Shown: positions 39,552-52,049, numbered from the stretch's first letter. The stretch is DNA of 64,000 nucleotides from Rhynochetos jubatus (GCA_027574665.1 CM050654.1:29903722-29967721), one strand, 5' to 3'. Program-made: numbers and translations. Notes: generated from the sequence alone by a model not told the origin.

Positions 39552-42500
39552 TAGTAACTAAGTCTAACTCATTGAGACTTGATACACTGAAAGATACAAG
39601 CTTATGTTATACTAATGTATTCATTCTGCAGTGTTTCCTGTAACATTTAGGGCTATGGCTGTTGCTGCTTCTTCCAGCAAGGATCCAATATATCCTTTGT
39701 ACAGAGTAAGCTAGTGCTTTGCCCTAAATTCTTACCTTTCCTCCTGATGTTATATAGTATTAAGCTTTCCATATCCATTTCTAGTTTCCTGTCCTGTGCC
39801 CTTGTCTGTGCAACTAAAAGTCTGCTAATAGATCATGCGCAGAGAGAAAATGCCTCACTATCAAAAGCCATTCTTGGGCTTGGGTTTCACTCTAGTGCTC
39901 AGCCTGAACACTAGAGCAGGATGTTGGCTGCACCAGCACACATGTCTAAGGAGATAGTGTGAACAGGAGCAGGGAACTTCCCTGTTTCTGCAGTAATATA
40001 AGTAATCTTTAGGCTGCTATAGTTCTACTTTCTTTGGCCTCAGTTGTACAAACCGTTAGTCTTCCCTTTCATCAGCACTGGCACTGAGGTGTGTGGCCTT
40101 GCTGACGTGACTGGCAGAGCCAGTCAGCTGTGCTGAATGGCTCCTCTGCAGGTGATAGTCTTGAACAGCCAGTGGCAAGGTGAAGGGGACCCAGGGAGAG
40201 AGAATAGTGATAGCAGCACTGGGTGTTATAAATGGGGGCTATGAAACTGCTGCCCCAACCTGCTCTGCAAGACATCTGAAGCTGAGTGAATTCCCTGATC
40301 TGATTAAGTATGGCCCAGAAGAATCCATAACCACAACTGAGAAGGTAGAAACACTCAGCAGTACGTGGGGAAGAATACAAGCATATCTCAAGCAGGAATT
40401 TCTGCCAAACACATAATGTCTGTTTAGCTTGAAAACCAATAACTGGAGACATGCCAAGAGGTAAGATACTCACATAGGAAAACAAGATAGAGTAGCGTTT
40501 TTATTTTTAGCCTGCATATCCTAAAAGCTTCACTAGCATTAAATATGCCACTTAATCTCAAGTGGGATTAAGTTGAATTACCAGTTGGAGCATTTACAGT
40601 CCATTGAAAGCTAATGGAATTTCAGTACTTAAATATTTTCTGGATAACCTCAGAACAGCTGAGGAGCTCTTACAGTTCATAGCTCAGTGAGATTGTTAAT
40701 TAGTTTTGTGATCCAGGGAATTTCTGTGACTGTGTTCTTGTGGGTGTATCAGAACCAAGCACCTCAAAGCCTCTAATTCATATTCTGATAAATGCAGATC
40801 ATTAAAATACTTGTTGCAAAACCTTATCCTTTCTGTGCTTGCTTTTGATGACATCATATTTAAGTCTTTAATATGTTGAACACACATTTTCCTTTTAAAG
40901 GTAGGTATCTGTAGGGTTTAACAAAGCTCTTCTGTCAAGCTATTGGGCTAAGAATCCCATTTTAAAACCCAAAGAATGGCTGCTTTCAGTGGCAGGATAG
41001 CAATGAAAAGAAATGTCCAAAGATATCAGCTGTACAGTGAAAGAACAAGAGCTGATCTCAGCAATTTTGAGCTTGGAGCTTTATTTTGGTTTTAAATCTC
41101 AAACTGAACGGAAAGAACTAGAAGCAGGTCCAATTAAAGCCCTTGGAGGGGTCTAGATTTTTTTAACTTATAGTAACAGAATATTTACTGGAAACCAGGT
41201 ATAATTAGTGAAGTTTCTCATGGTTTTTTTTCTTCTGTGTATTTGCATGGACTGTAGGAAAATGGGTTCCCTTGTGAAGTGACAAGTGTGCTTTCCTTAA
41301 GTGATTGTACAGCTGTGGAGTCTTAATGTGGTGTGAAGTAAAAAAGGATGTAAGAGTGCAATCTGTTTTGAAATACATGTAGTTATTCGGTAATAGTCTA
41401 TGACTCTTGGCATTAGGTAAAACAATTGTATTTGTTAACAATGTTCTGAACAGTTTAAGTGTTAAGGCTGAGAAGAGGTTGGAGAAACTAGCAAACTGCT
41501 GTTTACGTTTGGATTTCATGAAGCTATTTATAAACAAATGCCTTGAAGTGTTCACTTTTGAGGGACCAGCTAAGAATGACACAAGATTGTGCAGGTTTCT
41601 CTCTACAGCAGGAGGCCTTAGTTAACCTGGAGAGGTTATAATTTATGACAGGTAAGACAGGGGAAGGCTGAAATAGTTGGTGAGCTTAGGGTTAGCTGTC
41701 TTGTATTGAGGGTGGCATGGCTTGATTAGTCCTGGGGCCAAGTTGGAAGTCTAAATCAAAACGGCTCTTTAGTAACCACTATGGTTTGATTTGTAGATCT
41801 TGATGTGCTTCATGTGGTCAACCTCTCTGTTGGTGTAACCTTCACTTCTTGGTTGGAAGAGCATCTTTTGCTAGCACCACGAAGCTTCTGTTGTGCATAT
41901 GGCTTTGCATAACCTAGTATAAAAAAAATCCAGAGTTACCATGGTAGTGGCTTAATCCTTATCTTTTAAAGCAGATGAAGCAGGTAATTACTTCTCGTTT
42001 CTTAAAGATGAAAGACTGCCTGAAAAAGTTTGTGCTCTGACCTGGGCTCTGTCTAGCACTTTACAGTTTATCCTGCTTCAAAATAATCAGAAGAACCCCC
42101 CCACACACACACCTCTCTGAAAAGTGTTTCAGAAGGGGTTTTTTTACAGATTATGATGCCACACAAAGTTCAACGTGGTATATTAAACCTGAGGGTAAAA
42201 TGAGAGGTTGAAATTAAATAAATGGACTGGAACACTTCTCTTCCTTTCAGAGGAGGGTACATTTTGTTGTTTGGGTACAAAAGTAAGTCCCAGCAAGTAA
42301 GGAGCAATGTGGGAGAGGAGGGAATACTTACCACAGAATTAGGTGACCTGTCTGGACACTTATTCAGAGCGCGCTCTTCAGCAGATGTATTAAGACTATT
42401 GGCCTTAAGTTTACATTCCCTTAAATTGAAGCGAATCGAATAATGTTTTAAAAGGAACTGCAGTCACTGTAAGTTCTTCTAGACACTCTTGCTTTATGAG

Positions 42501-44470
42501 AGGCGGTTGGATTTCCCGAGGCTTCCTTTTCTATAAGGAACAGATAAGTTAATGTCAGTGTCTTGACTGCCTCAGGGATGCTTATTCTATAGAATGGGAT
42601 GAAAATTCATCCTTACCTGCTCAGATGACTGAGGAGGAAGCTTCCACTTGAGTTAACTGAATTTGTTTTAATAACCTCAAGGAACTGGTAGATGTGAGCT
42701 CTGAACCATGGTGTACAAACTGTTCCTTGGGCTGCAGAAGTAGAAATGCAAGGAAACAAACAGTTGGCTCCAATGACTTATCTTGTTTTATTAGAGTATT
42801 CCTATTAAAATCTCACTGTGCCCTGTTCTGAACAAGTGATGTGCTATTAGCCTGTCTTGTTAACCCTGATACTTCTGCAGTGATGCTGCCTGTGTCCAAT
42901 CCTGTGCCACACTGCTTTAGCCTTGCCTTGTTCTGTACTGCCAGACTGTTCTGGGACTGGAGGGGCCATGGTCTCTGTTCACGCAAGGCATCTCTTTGGT
43001 GGCAAGCTTCTGGGATCTCACTGAGGGCATACAATATAGGGGTTTTGTTGTGAGCCGACTCCCACATTCAGAGGGTTCACATAGTGTCGATACTCTAAAA
43101 GACTCAAGTGGCACTTATAACAGCACTGCAGGGAAAGTCAAGTACCTTGGCCATTAAGAGCTGGGCTAGCTTTATATGCAATCAAAGTGTAAATTTGTAT
43201 GCTATTGGATGGATTTTGTTTAATATTATACTTCGGTTATGAGTCAGGTAATGTGTATGAAGGCTCACCTTGCAATTTCTACTCACTGGTGTTGAGGAGG
43301 GATGGAGAAGGAAGGGGTTAAATATTGTCTCCACTTACCTCTATGATGAGTTTGTATTGAATCAAGTTGGTCAGTATTTTACCTAAAAGCCAGCTATTCC
43401 TTTGAAGTCACCAGGTAAAGATGTGGTATTTGTATTAGCAGGAGGGAGAAGGCGTCTCAGCTTCCCTCTTGGCTGTTACTAAATCTTTTTATTGCAGTTG
43501 CATAGCACAGTGGACTTAAGGCAACTTAATGGGCAACAGCACTAAGTTTGTCTTGACAGAAAAATGTTTAACTTGGAAGCGCTGTGTTGGGTAACACAGC
43601 TGTTACAACCACCTTTAGGATGCTTGTTAAAGTAATACTTGAAGGCTAAACCCAATCACAATTACGCTGATTGCTAAGGGTCACTTGTCTTCTGGAAAGC
43701 GGCTTATCCACTACCATCAAAGCCAGACTGTTCTTGAACTAGGACAAAATAAACTTCTCTGACTACAATGAGATTATTTGGGAAGTGTTTCAATAGTAAC
43801 ACAGCTTGCTCTTCAGTTGCAACCTGTAGCTCTTATGCCATGAGTGTTTATGTGCAAGCTGAATTCTGTTCATCTGTAGAACATGTGGACCATAAGCAAA
43901 GAAAGTCTTTCAGCAGCAACTTACGGAGTTCAGATGCTATGTGGTACGTTTTTTCTCCCAGTTTTTCCACACACCCCTGGCAGGGAGCTCTGTTCTCTTC
44001 CCTTCTTGCTTATTTGGTGACTGAACTGAAAATCAAGCTTGCAATGCTTTTCTGGTTTGGAATTTCTAGTATAATGGCTGAATTCAGTCTCCAGTGCAAA
44101 TGTTTGTGCTGTAGAGGCAGAATCTCTGAAAAGTAGGAGTTATTGCATGCAGTTTTTGTACTAAGGTGTGTCCTGGATGAGGAAGCTGATGTAGAGCATA
44201 ACATAAAGATTTTTGGTAATGTCTTCACTCACCAGTGTGTATCCCAGAGTGAATGCTTAAAGATGATTAACGTGCATTATTGTACCAAATCTGTGTAGCA
44301 AACGGGTGTGAATAAAACACTGTGCATGGAAAAATACTACTGCTCAGATGTTTGAAAATGCTGTCCTGGGGGCATTTCTTGATTGTTGGCATGTTGGTTC
44401 TTGTATGTAGTAGTCAGTGAGAGATTAGTTTGAGTTGTTGCTTTTCTGAGCATCAAGTAATGACAAAGGG

Positions 44471-44487
44471 GTGTGTGTGTGTGTGTG
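44471..44487. repeat. (GT)8 microsatellite
   Basis: Eight GT units plus a trailing G in RALB intron 1, just upstream of a CR1 tail fragment. Alternating purine-pyrimidine sequence of this length is common in vertebrate introns. Confidence 0.9.
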
Positions 44488-44500
44488 AAATCTTCAGTCT

Positions 44501-44655
44501 GGGCAACCTGCCGAGGGGTGCACTGGTTGTCATGGAGTTGTCAACCTCGAAATGCAGGGCACATAAAGCAGTGTGCACCGAGCAATCCAGTTTAAGGGAG
44601 GGGTTTGGACTGGACAGCATCCAAAGGTCCTTTCCAGGCTAAATCCTATGGTGTG
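44501..44655 (+). mobile_element. CR1 LINE 3'-end fragment
   Basis: Sense-orientation CR1 landmarks are 'gggcaacctg' at 44501-44510, 'ggggtttggactggac' at about 44601-44616, and 'ccaaaggtcctttccaggct' leading to 'aaatcctatggtgtg' (the eroded tail) by 44655. Divergence is moderate. The fragment is non-coding and lies in intron 1 in the same orientation as RALB. Confidence 0.7.
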
Positions 44656-46053
44656 TTTGTAAGGTGACAGTCCCGTAGTCCCTAGTTAATTCTGTTTAGA
44701 GCAGCTAGTTATCATGAAGATTTTTCCAATATTGTACTCTAACTTCCACTGTAGGCCTTGTATTTCCATGCAGTAGAACGTGATGGGGTGGTATTGTAGT
44801 TCCAGTGTCTTTCTGGTGTAATAATGTCCAGGCAAATTTGAGACTCTGGTAGGTCTGTTGCTTCTGTGTTTCTGGGGTAGTGGTTGCTGCTATAGATGAA
44901 GGCTGGTATTGCCACTTTCCATAGCAGCGCTCCCTAACTGGTCTGCTGTTCTTAAAGCATTCCACAGGATATGAACAGCTGGGGCATGTAGTTGTCCTGC
45001 TGTGAGGACACATGTGTCACTGTCCTCTCATCTCCCTTTTATCATCATGTGTCTGCAGTACACACCTCTTTCTCGGTGTGGGAATCCTGGCTGGTGACAC
45101 ATCTTCTCTTGTATCAGTCACTTCTCCTTTTGTCCTTAGTGAGCTGCTGCTCTGTGCTAATCAGGGAGTGGCAGCTGACCCTTGTGTTTCTGTCACAACT
45201 ACTGTCTAGCTACTCTTAAAACAAAAAAAAAAAATTAAGAGGTCTCCAGCAATTAGTTGCTCAACTTGCATGATACACTAAAAAGGCTTGTTAGCTCCAA
45301 AAAACAAGATGTAGTTTACTCTTATAGCTTTGCAATGTCAAGTTGCAAAGAGAAGAACAGGAACTGAGAATTTCTTGCAGTAAATAAAGCAGGATTGTTT
45401 TTTGTTTGCTTGTTTCCCAAAAGCAAATTAGATTTCCAGTATCAAAAGGCAGGAAGAGTATAAAACAAATGCTAATGCCATGTCATAAGACTTTTTGCTG
45501 AAAGCTTTTGCATCTTGTTCCTGCCAGAATTTACTGTATATCTGTTTCTTAGTCTCCATAGAAAGGAGATCAAAAGTCATCTTTCTGCCTGTAAGTAGAC
45601 CTAGGTATAGCTCTGCTTCCAGGGTGAGACTAAGCTGCATCAACATTAAAGAAGTACTTTCTAAAGATGTGAAGCCTTATTATAGGAACAATAAACACTT
45701 AATTTCATGTTGTTTGAGAAAGTGTGTGTGTTTATTTGGAAACTGCTGTAGACAGCAGTCGTGTAGGATGGGTTTACAAATAAGAACAGCTTGTTCAGCT
45801 AGTAGCTGCTTTAAGGAAACCTTTGGCACTTTACTGATGGTACTATTGTCACAAATACTTTGTAATACCTCTTCCTACTCATCTTTTAGATAACAGAGAA
45901 ATGGTTTGCTTGCCAGTGGATTGAGATGACCCATTCTTCAGGCTTGCTAGGCAGGGTTTTCATCTGCTCTTTCAGCACCAGTGAGATGCTCTACCTGCAT
46001 GCTACCATTGTGTCACCAATGTCATGGTTGGTGACTGTTTCTTCTGTCTGCAG

Positions 46054-46096
46054 ATCTGATTGGTTGCCTGGCACTTCATCTGTGGCAAGCAGGACA
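46054..46096 (+). other. RALB: RALB exon 2 5' UTR segment
   Basis: Forty-three bases lie between acceptor 'tctgtctgcag' (AG at 46052-46053) and the initiator ATG at 46097. The start context ACAATGG has A at -3 and G at +4, a strong Kozak match. The segment has no upstream ATG in the RALB frame, which fixes the start choice. Confidence 0.85.
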
Positions 46097-46210
46097 ATGG
46101 CTGCCAGCAAGAGCAAGAACCAGAGTTCCTTGGCCCTCCATAAAGTTATTATGGTTGGCAGTGGAGGTGTGGGCAAATCTGCACTCACTCTTCAGTTTAT
46201 GTATGATGAG
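46097..46210 (+). CDS. RALB: RALB coding exon 2 (residues 1-38)
   Basis: The 38 codons end at a phase-0 junction, TATGATGAG|GTAAGT (donor 46211). The exon holds the short Ral-specific N-terminal extension, the first beta strand (HKVIMV) and the whole nucleotide-binding P-loop with Lys27 and Ser28, ending just before the effector region. The start at 46097 has a strong Kozak context. Confidence 0.97.
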
Positions 46211-49200
46211 GTAAGTAGCTTTGGATCAGCTTCTCTAAAGCACCAGTGGATATGGTTTACTAAACTTTTTTAGTAAAGAGCAAAAGACCTGATGACCTGA
46301 CTGTCAGGAGAAGAATGTAGGAATCTGGGAAAGGGTGCCTTCTGGGAACAACATCTTTGGCAAAAGATGACAAAATTGATGCTTATTATTGAAAGAACAG
46401 TCTTCAGAAGACCTGCAGAATGTGAATGTGCTTGTCTTGAGTGCACAGAGGCTGTTACCAGTTGGCGTTAAACTTGAATTTTGTTGTAGTTTCTTTTTGG
46501 CCAATTAAGGTTGAAACTGAAAGTAAGCATTCTAGTTCATTCTGAGCCAGATGATGAAGTTGGCATGTTTGTCACAAATTCTTCTGTACTGGTGTACAGG
46601 AAGCTAGCGCAGACAATCCAGACTAGTTTGTGAAGGAATACCAATTTCTGAATTGCAGGATCATGTATTTATAGTGATGTGAGTATCTGAACAGGTGGCA
46701 TAGTCATTACTGAAGGTCAGTGAGCTCAGTCAGGCTCATGGCACAGCCTTTTGTTGTACTTTGAGGCTGAGGGAAAGAAGATGGAAAGATAAGGAGCCTG
46801 TTAGACATATACTGTCAGCACAGAACTGTAAGTTGAATTGGCAGTGACTTTGTTGGTCTGATCAATATTGAATGGACTAAAGTAAATGCCTGTGTAATTA
46901 TGGAGTAGGTTTTCATGTTCAACAGCTGGATGCTGTCATCTACACCTGTTGAAGACACACATAGCTGTACCTGAAGTACACTCCAGTGCTTGTTCTTGAA
47001 GTGAGAGATCTAGCGAATGCCACCAGGTTGGTGGCAATTTATACTGTATCTTTGTCCCTTAAATTGTGCTGAAATTGCTGAACAGTGTTTCATGTGGCAA
47101 GACAGCTTCTCTTGACTAGGTAGACTGGCTCTTTGGTGTATTAAGTGCTTAAATAACTTGCTTTCTGTAGTGGAATTTTAAAAATGGTGGAACTTAGTAG
47201 CTGACTGAATTATGAGAAGGCTTTCAGGGATTTAAATGTCACTAAGGTGAAAGAGAATGGATATGGACAAATGCCGAGAAAGTATGTTTGACAGCAATTC
47301 TAAACACTAATCTCCCTGTCTTATCCTCAGTTTGTAGAAGACTATGAACCTACAAAGGCTGACAGCTACAGAAAGAAAGTAGTTCTGGATGGTGAAGAAG
47401 TTCAGATAGACATTCTGGACACAGCGGGACAGGAGGATTATGCAGCTATCAGAGATAACTATTTCCGCAGTGGGGAAGGGTTTCTTCTAGTCTTCTCAAT
47501 AACAGAGCATGAATCTTTTACAGCAACAGCAGAATTTCGGTAAGTAGTTTCCCTCCCAGGCAGGGGGAAATATCTGCTTCTTTTGTTGCCCTGACAACGC
47601 TTCTTAAAAGCTACAACTCTATCCTTTGTCGATTACCATTTGGTCAATAAATGTGGCAACCCAATCACTGTGTTCTCAGTAACTGGTGACTTAAACCACA
47701 GTATCCAGCCTCTGGCTGTAGTTGTCTTCATGCCTTCAACTTCTGAGTACATTACGCCAGCAGCAACTTCAGGCAAGTAGCAGATTCTTGGACTCCTAAA
47801 ACATGCGTATTCAAGCCAATTTTCAGTCTTTGTGGATGTGAAGTTTAATTATCTTAGAGCAGTACTTCTGGAATTAAGTCTGCCTTTTGGCCAGGTTTCA
47901 GACACTGTATTGCTTACTGCTAAAAGCAGGTGCTCTAAGGAAAGGAAGGATTAGCCTCCACTCAGGTGTGGATTGGTGCCAAACAAGGGTTGGCAGCCAA
48001 GCAGCGCTATTGTAGGCAGACGTATTCCTAGAAAGACACACAGTAGTAGAAAATGCTTCCACTTTTGTTCTTGGGATTAGTAGTTCTGATGTAAAAATCG
48101 GCACCAGGCTGAGCACAGAAACCGCTTGTGTGGTGTAAAAGAAGAACAAGGGGTTGAATCCACTGTTCTGGTCTCAGAACTCATGTAGCCAGGTTCTTCA
48201 GGGCAAGTGTTTTAACGCTTATTTGACGATAGCTATCGCCTCAGTGTAGAAGGTAATCCAGAGATTCCATAGGACAGCGCTATGAATTGAAGTACAACGT
48301 GTCAAAACATAGGGAAAGTGTTAGGAGATCCTTATGTGTGCCAGAATAAAAGCTCTTTATCAGTCTGGCTTATGTTCACAGTGCTTCAGTGATACAAGGG
48401 GAACAGATACTAATAGGTAGTGCAAGTGCTGCTGTGAAGGTAGACACCTACTTCTAGGGTTTTCTTAGAGCTATGGCAAACTCCCCTCACGCTGTAGGAC
48501 TTTGATCCAGGTTCTTAATGTGTTACACTGTTCCAGCAATAGTAAGAGACTGAATAATCTTTTAAAAGGTGTTTAAAAAAAATTGCTGATTTGTCACAGA
48601 ATACTTCTGTGACTTTGCTAGGCTTCAGTAGGCTGACAGTTATGGGGCACAAAAGCAGAGTTGTTCTGCTCGGTTTGGTCTCACCAGAGGACTTCAAGGA
48701 ACTACACAGTTGAACTGTTGTTGGACTGCAAAACTGAGCATTTGGATTGTTCCTACTGTATGATGGAAGAAAGTCAGATACCACTCAAAAAACGGGAAGA
48801 AAGTGAGAGCCACTTGGAAGTACCCAGCCTGGGTTTTGGCTTGTGTGCTTAAGTGAAATGTAAGGTTAAACCCAAGGCTTAAGGCTTTGGATAGAAAGGA
48901 GTAGGAATGTTTATCTTGGCAGTTTGTTTTTGTCAGATTTCTGTAACTAGGTTAACAATGTGTTGGTTCAAGATTCCAGCACAATAAAACAATGAAAAAG
49001 TAATGCTAGCCCTAAAGATGAGCAAGAAGGACCTAGAGGCTTGGAGATGGAGAATCTCCTACTTTGGGTCAGAAGTAAACAAAAAGTGGAAATAGTTAAA
49101 TGGAATAGTTAGTTAAGCTGACATGTAAGAACCAGCTCCTTGGAAAACTCTTCCCCAGGAAGGAGGTGGGGAAAGAGTAGTGTGGGTCACCAGCATCATG

Positions 49201-52049
49201 GGCTGAACTACAGACTGGTGGTATTGATCCTCTAACTTCCAGTTGAATACTGAATGAACTATGGGCTTGTCTTTAAGCCCTAGCCCTCCTGCTGATGCTG
49301 TGCATCTGGTGTTTGCTTTCAGTGCCTCTGTAACCTGAAAATGTGTGAAGGTACAGTTGAATGCAACAGCAGATTGCCTGCTTCAGTGTTAATGCTATTT
49401 TAGGTTCTTATGTTTTCTACATACATTTGGTTATTTTGTGGATGGAAACTACAGGCATCTGAAGTAGTGTGGTAACTCAGTGGGATGAGGGGGTGTAGCA
49501 CCATGCTTATGTCTAGTTTGGCTCTTGTTTGTAACAAAATTAAGTAATCTTAAAAATATGCATAGACTGGTACAGTTCTTTCAGAGTCCTAGCTGGACAG
49601 CAGCATGTCAGTCAGGTTTCAGCCCCTGTTGTACTCCAGTAACAGCACAGACTGAGACGGACATGCAGCATCCCTCTGTCTCCTTTCCCAGATGCTGATA
49701 GGTATTTTAGAATGACAAAGGATAGCTAGGCTAATGCTGATGTTCAGATACTTTCACGGAGCCTTTCAAAGAGGAAGGTTACTGGCATTTTTGGTTCAGC
49801 ACTATATAGTAACTCTCACCTCTACATAAAGTTTAGGTGGCCATTAAGAATGATCTCTGCCAGCTTCTTAAGCTGTTCCCAACCTACTGTCTTGGCAAAG
49901 CTTTGTTGTCTAGACTTATATTGAGGTGGGATGTAGTCTAGAAACTGAAAATGGTGACTGAATGCTAAGGTGAAATTTGATAACCGTGGCACTGTACTAT
50001 TTTACTCATTCAGATGTGAACTTCTGAGTTGCTCTCCTGCCATACAGTAGTTCTTATTAGAGCCTGGTAGTAAACTTACTAACTAAATGGTAAAACTGCC
50101 TTGCTGTGAGGTTTGGTTTTTTTTGTGTGAAGCCCCGTAGCATTAGTAAAAAAAAAAAAAAATGTTAACAGTTGAACACACTTAAATTATTCCAAGTTAG
50201 GAAATTTACTGTTGTAAATGCTAGTAATGTGTAGATCACTTGATCCACTCCTGATAAGGGTGGGGTGTTTGCTACTACTAACACAGATATTTTTGTTTTG
50301 GATATCTGATGCATTAGGGAACAGATCCTGCGTGTGAAGGCTGAAGAGGATAAAATTCCTTTACTGGTAGTAGGAAACAAATCTGACTTGGAAGAGCGCA
50401 GACAAGTGCCTGTGGAAGAGGCCAGAAGTAAGGCAGAGGAGTGGGGGGTGCAGTACGTAGAAACCTCTGCCAAAACCAGAGCAAATGTAGATAAGGTAAG
50501 ACAAATGACATCTGCTCAATCAGGTCGTTACTACTTGTTAGCAGCTGAGTGACTAATTCTTTTAACTGGAATGTGTACACTTAAGCAAATACCTGGTTTA
50601 GCCAGAGACCTGGTACAAGTTAATTCTGTTGTCTTGTTTTAACTGTTGGTACCTGACCCAGTTGCTTTGCAATGGTACATTGGGTAAATGAGTTAAGGAT
50701 TCCCTGAAGTATGTCTTGTTTATAGGCTGTATCCTGTTATAACTAGCAAGCTGTAGACACTTACTGTTCCCCTTTCCCTACAAAGCTACATATTGTGTGG
50801 CTAGTGTTAAAGACTTCACTTTTGTTTTCTGCCAAAACTGCTTTGAATTGTGAGAAGAAAACTTCTTGCTGTGACCCTGTCTTGTTATGAATTGTCCATG
50901 TTCATCTAGGACAGTCACTCTCAGCATGTTTCTGCTGCTGATGTTGGATGGTTTATTCTGAAAGAGAGATGAGTTATGGCTAAAGAGTGTTTGCCCAGTA
51001 GGGAAAAATTGGTTACAAGCTTCCCCTTCATTCAGAGGGTGCTTCTTTAGTTCACCAATCCACAGAAGATGGTCTGAAATTACTGTTGGGCCCCCTAAGG
51101 ACTCCAAAGGTGTGTCTTGTTAATTCGCATCTGTTTAAAGATTACAGACTGTAAGCAGTCGCTTTTGGAAATTACTTTCTCTGAATCTTTCTTATAACAT
51201 AGTCTGAATTTTCTGTGCCTGACACTGTCACTAGAATGCTGCAGCTCTTACTCTAAAACAGACAGAATGCTACCTAGCAGAGAGTGTGCTTGTAAACACA
51301 TGGAAAAGACTGGACTAAATGCTTTGCATAGTTAACGAGTGATTTGCCAGGATATATTTGCTAGGCACAAACCTTCTAATGAACTGTGAATGCTACTTTT
51401 ATGCAAGACTGATATTCAATTAAAAACCCCGCTTAAAATGGGGTTGTTGGGTGATTTGGTAGTCAGGTACGGTTGTCCTACTTCTTGCCATTGCTTGACA
51501 TCCTACGTAATGACAGGACAAGGGGTAATGGGTTTAAATTGAAAGAGGGGAGATTTAGATTGGATATCAGGAAAAGATTCTTCCCGGAGAGGGTGGTGAG
51601 GCACTGGAACATGTTGCCCAGAGAAGCTGTGGATGCCTCCTCCCTGGAATTGTTCAAGGCCAGGCTGGATGAGGCTTTGAGCAACCTGGTCTAGTGGAGG
51701 GTGTCCCTGCCCATGGTAGGGGGCTTGGAACTAGATGGTCTCTAAGGTCCCTTCCAACCCAAACCGTTCTATGATAATTCTGATGATGTTTGTCACTGGA
51801 TCTGTGTCTCGACTCACTGTTGTATTAGGTACAGTGTGGTGCTACATCTTTATTTGCTTCTGGGTACAGTAGTTTTTGTCTGCTTTCTGGTGGCAGATCT
51901 TGTTTAATCTTTTTTTTTTTTCCTCCTAGGTATTCTTTGATTTAATGAGAGAAATCAGAGCAAAGAAAATGTCAGAAAACAAAGACAAGAACGGCAAGAA
52001 GAGTGGCAAGAACAAGAAAAGCTTTAAAGAGAGATGTTGCTTACTGTGA
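46097..52049 (+). CDS. RALB: RALB, Ras-like small GTPase (spliced CDS, 206 aa)
   Basis: The CDS joins 46097-46210, 47331-47539, 50318-50495 and 51930-52049, giving 206 codons plus TGA, the normal vertebrate length. RalB cycles between GDP and GTP at membranes and signals through the exocyst (Sec5, Exo84) and RalBP1. Its known roles are in exocytosis, cell migration, innate-immune signalling and autophagy. Visible motifs are the P-loop GSGGVGKS (21-28), the Ral effector loop YEPTKADSY (43-51), DTAGQE (68-73), NKSD (128-131), ETSAK (156-160), a lysine-rich hypervariable tail and the CCLL prenylation box (203-206). RALB rather than RALA is indicated by [13 protein letters not shown], the [10 protein letters not shown] tail and CCLL (RALA ends CCIL). 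Ser198, in a PKC-type site in human RALB, is present. From memory, a few tail and N-terminal residues differ from human. No frameshift or lost catalytic residue is seen. Confidence 0.97.
46211..47330 (+). other. RALB: RALB intron 2
   Basis: 1,120 bp from GTAAGT to 'cttatcctcag'. No repeat, exon or RNA gene is recognised within it. Confidence 0.9.
47331..47539 (+). CDS. RALB: RALB coding exon 3 (residues 39-108, partial codon)
   Basis: 209 nt opening in phase 0 after 'cttatcctcag' and closing two bases into codon 108 (TTT CG|GTAAGT). It encodes switch I/effector loop residues 43-51 including Thr46, switch II DTAGQE with Gln72, and the central beta sheet (GFLLVFSI). These are the surfaces that contact Sec5, Exo84 and RalBP1 in the family. 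Confidence 0.97.
47540..50317 (+). other. RALB: RALB intron 3
   Basis: 2,778 bp from GTAAGT to acceptor 'gatgcattag'. The acceptor has an unusually weak polypyrimidine tract interrupted by purines, with the T-rich part further upstream (50285-50300). A run of 15 A lies at 50148-50162. No other gene or recognisable transposon is visible. Confidence 0.85.
50318..50495 (+). CDS. RALB: RALB coding exon 4 (residues 108-167)
   Basis: 178 nt completing Arg108 with its first base and ending in phase 0 (GATAAG|GTAAGA, donor at 50496). It contains the guanine-specificity motifs NKSD (128-131) and ETSAK (156-160). It also contains the RALB-diagnostic segments [13 protein letters not shown] and [19 protein letters not shown]. 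Confidence 0.97.
50496..51929 (+). other. RALB: RALB intron 4
   Basis: 1,434 bp from GTAAGA to acceptor 'ttttttcctcctag'. It carries a relatively young CR1 3' end (51510-51787) that stops about 140 bp before exon 5. The T-rich acceptor tract (51910-51921) is strong. Confidence 0.9.
51510..51787 (+). mobile_element. CR1 LINE 3' end, well preserved
   Basis: The best-preserved repeat in the window. It shows 'tgacaggacaaggggtaatgg' in near-consensus form, then 'ggagagggtggtgaggcactg', 'gttgcccagagaagctgtgg' and 'ttcaaggccaggctggatg'. It continues with 'ggtgtccctgcccatgg' and 'ggtcccttccaacccaaacc', and ends in a 'ttctatgataattctgatga' tail. This is the typical avian CR1 terminus in sense orientation. 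A 73-codon open frame (51473-51694) runs through it. That frame is the extreme C-terminal end of the CR1 reverse-transcriptase ORF and/or read-through of the tail, not a gene. Confidence 0.93.
51930..52049 (+). CDS. RALB: RALB coding exon 5 (residues 168-206 and stop)
   Basis: 39 codons plus TGA (52047-52049). It encodes the last helix ([10 protein letters not shown]), the Lys/Asn/Ser-rich hypervariable tail that directs membrane targeting, Ser198 and the C-terminal CCLL box, where the family is geranylgeranylated on Cys203. The acceptor is a strong T-rich tract. Confidence 0.97.
   Translation, partial: VFFDLMREIRAKKMSENKDKNGKKSGKNKKSFKERCCLL

Larger units (their letters stand above)
28256..46053 (+). 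other. RALB: RALB intron 1 (~17.8 kb)
   Basis: Runs from donor GTGAGA at 28256 to the pyrimidine-rich acceptor 'ttcttctgtctgcag' at 46053. It contains an 18-T run (29422-29439), two reverse-oriented CR1 fragments (32205-32285, 33381-33480), a (TA)n tract (39535-39551), a (GT)8 tract (44471-44487), a forward CR1 tail (44501-44655) and a short A-run (45222-45234). No additional exon or nested gene is recognised. Open frames inside it reach 137 codons but are unremarkable. Confidence 0.75.

Noticed and set aside
45926..46273. 115-codon open frame that extends RALB exon 2 upstream and into intron 2
   Set aside because: Only the part from ATG 46097 to the donor at 46210 is RALB. The upstream portion is intron ahead of a clear acceptor at 46053 and the end runs into intron 2.
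51473..51694. 73-codon open frame with plausible protein-like content
   Set aside because: It coincides with the sense strand of a CR1 3' end, a repeat-derived frame and not a host gene.
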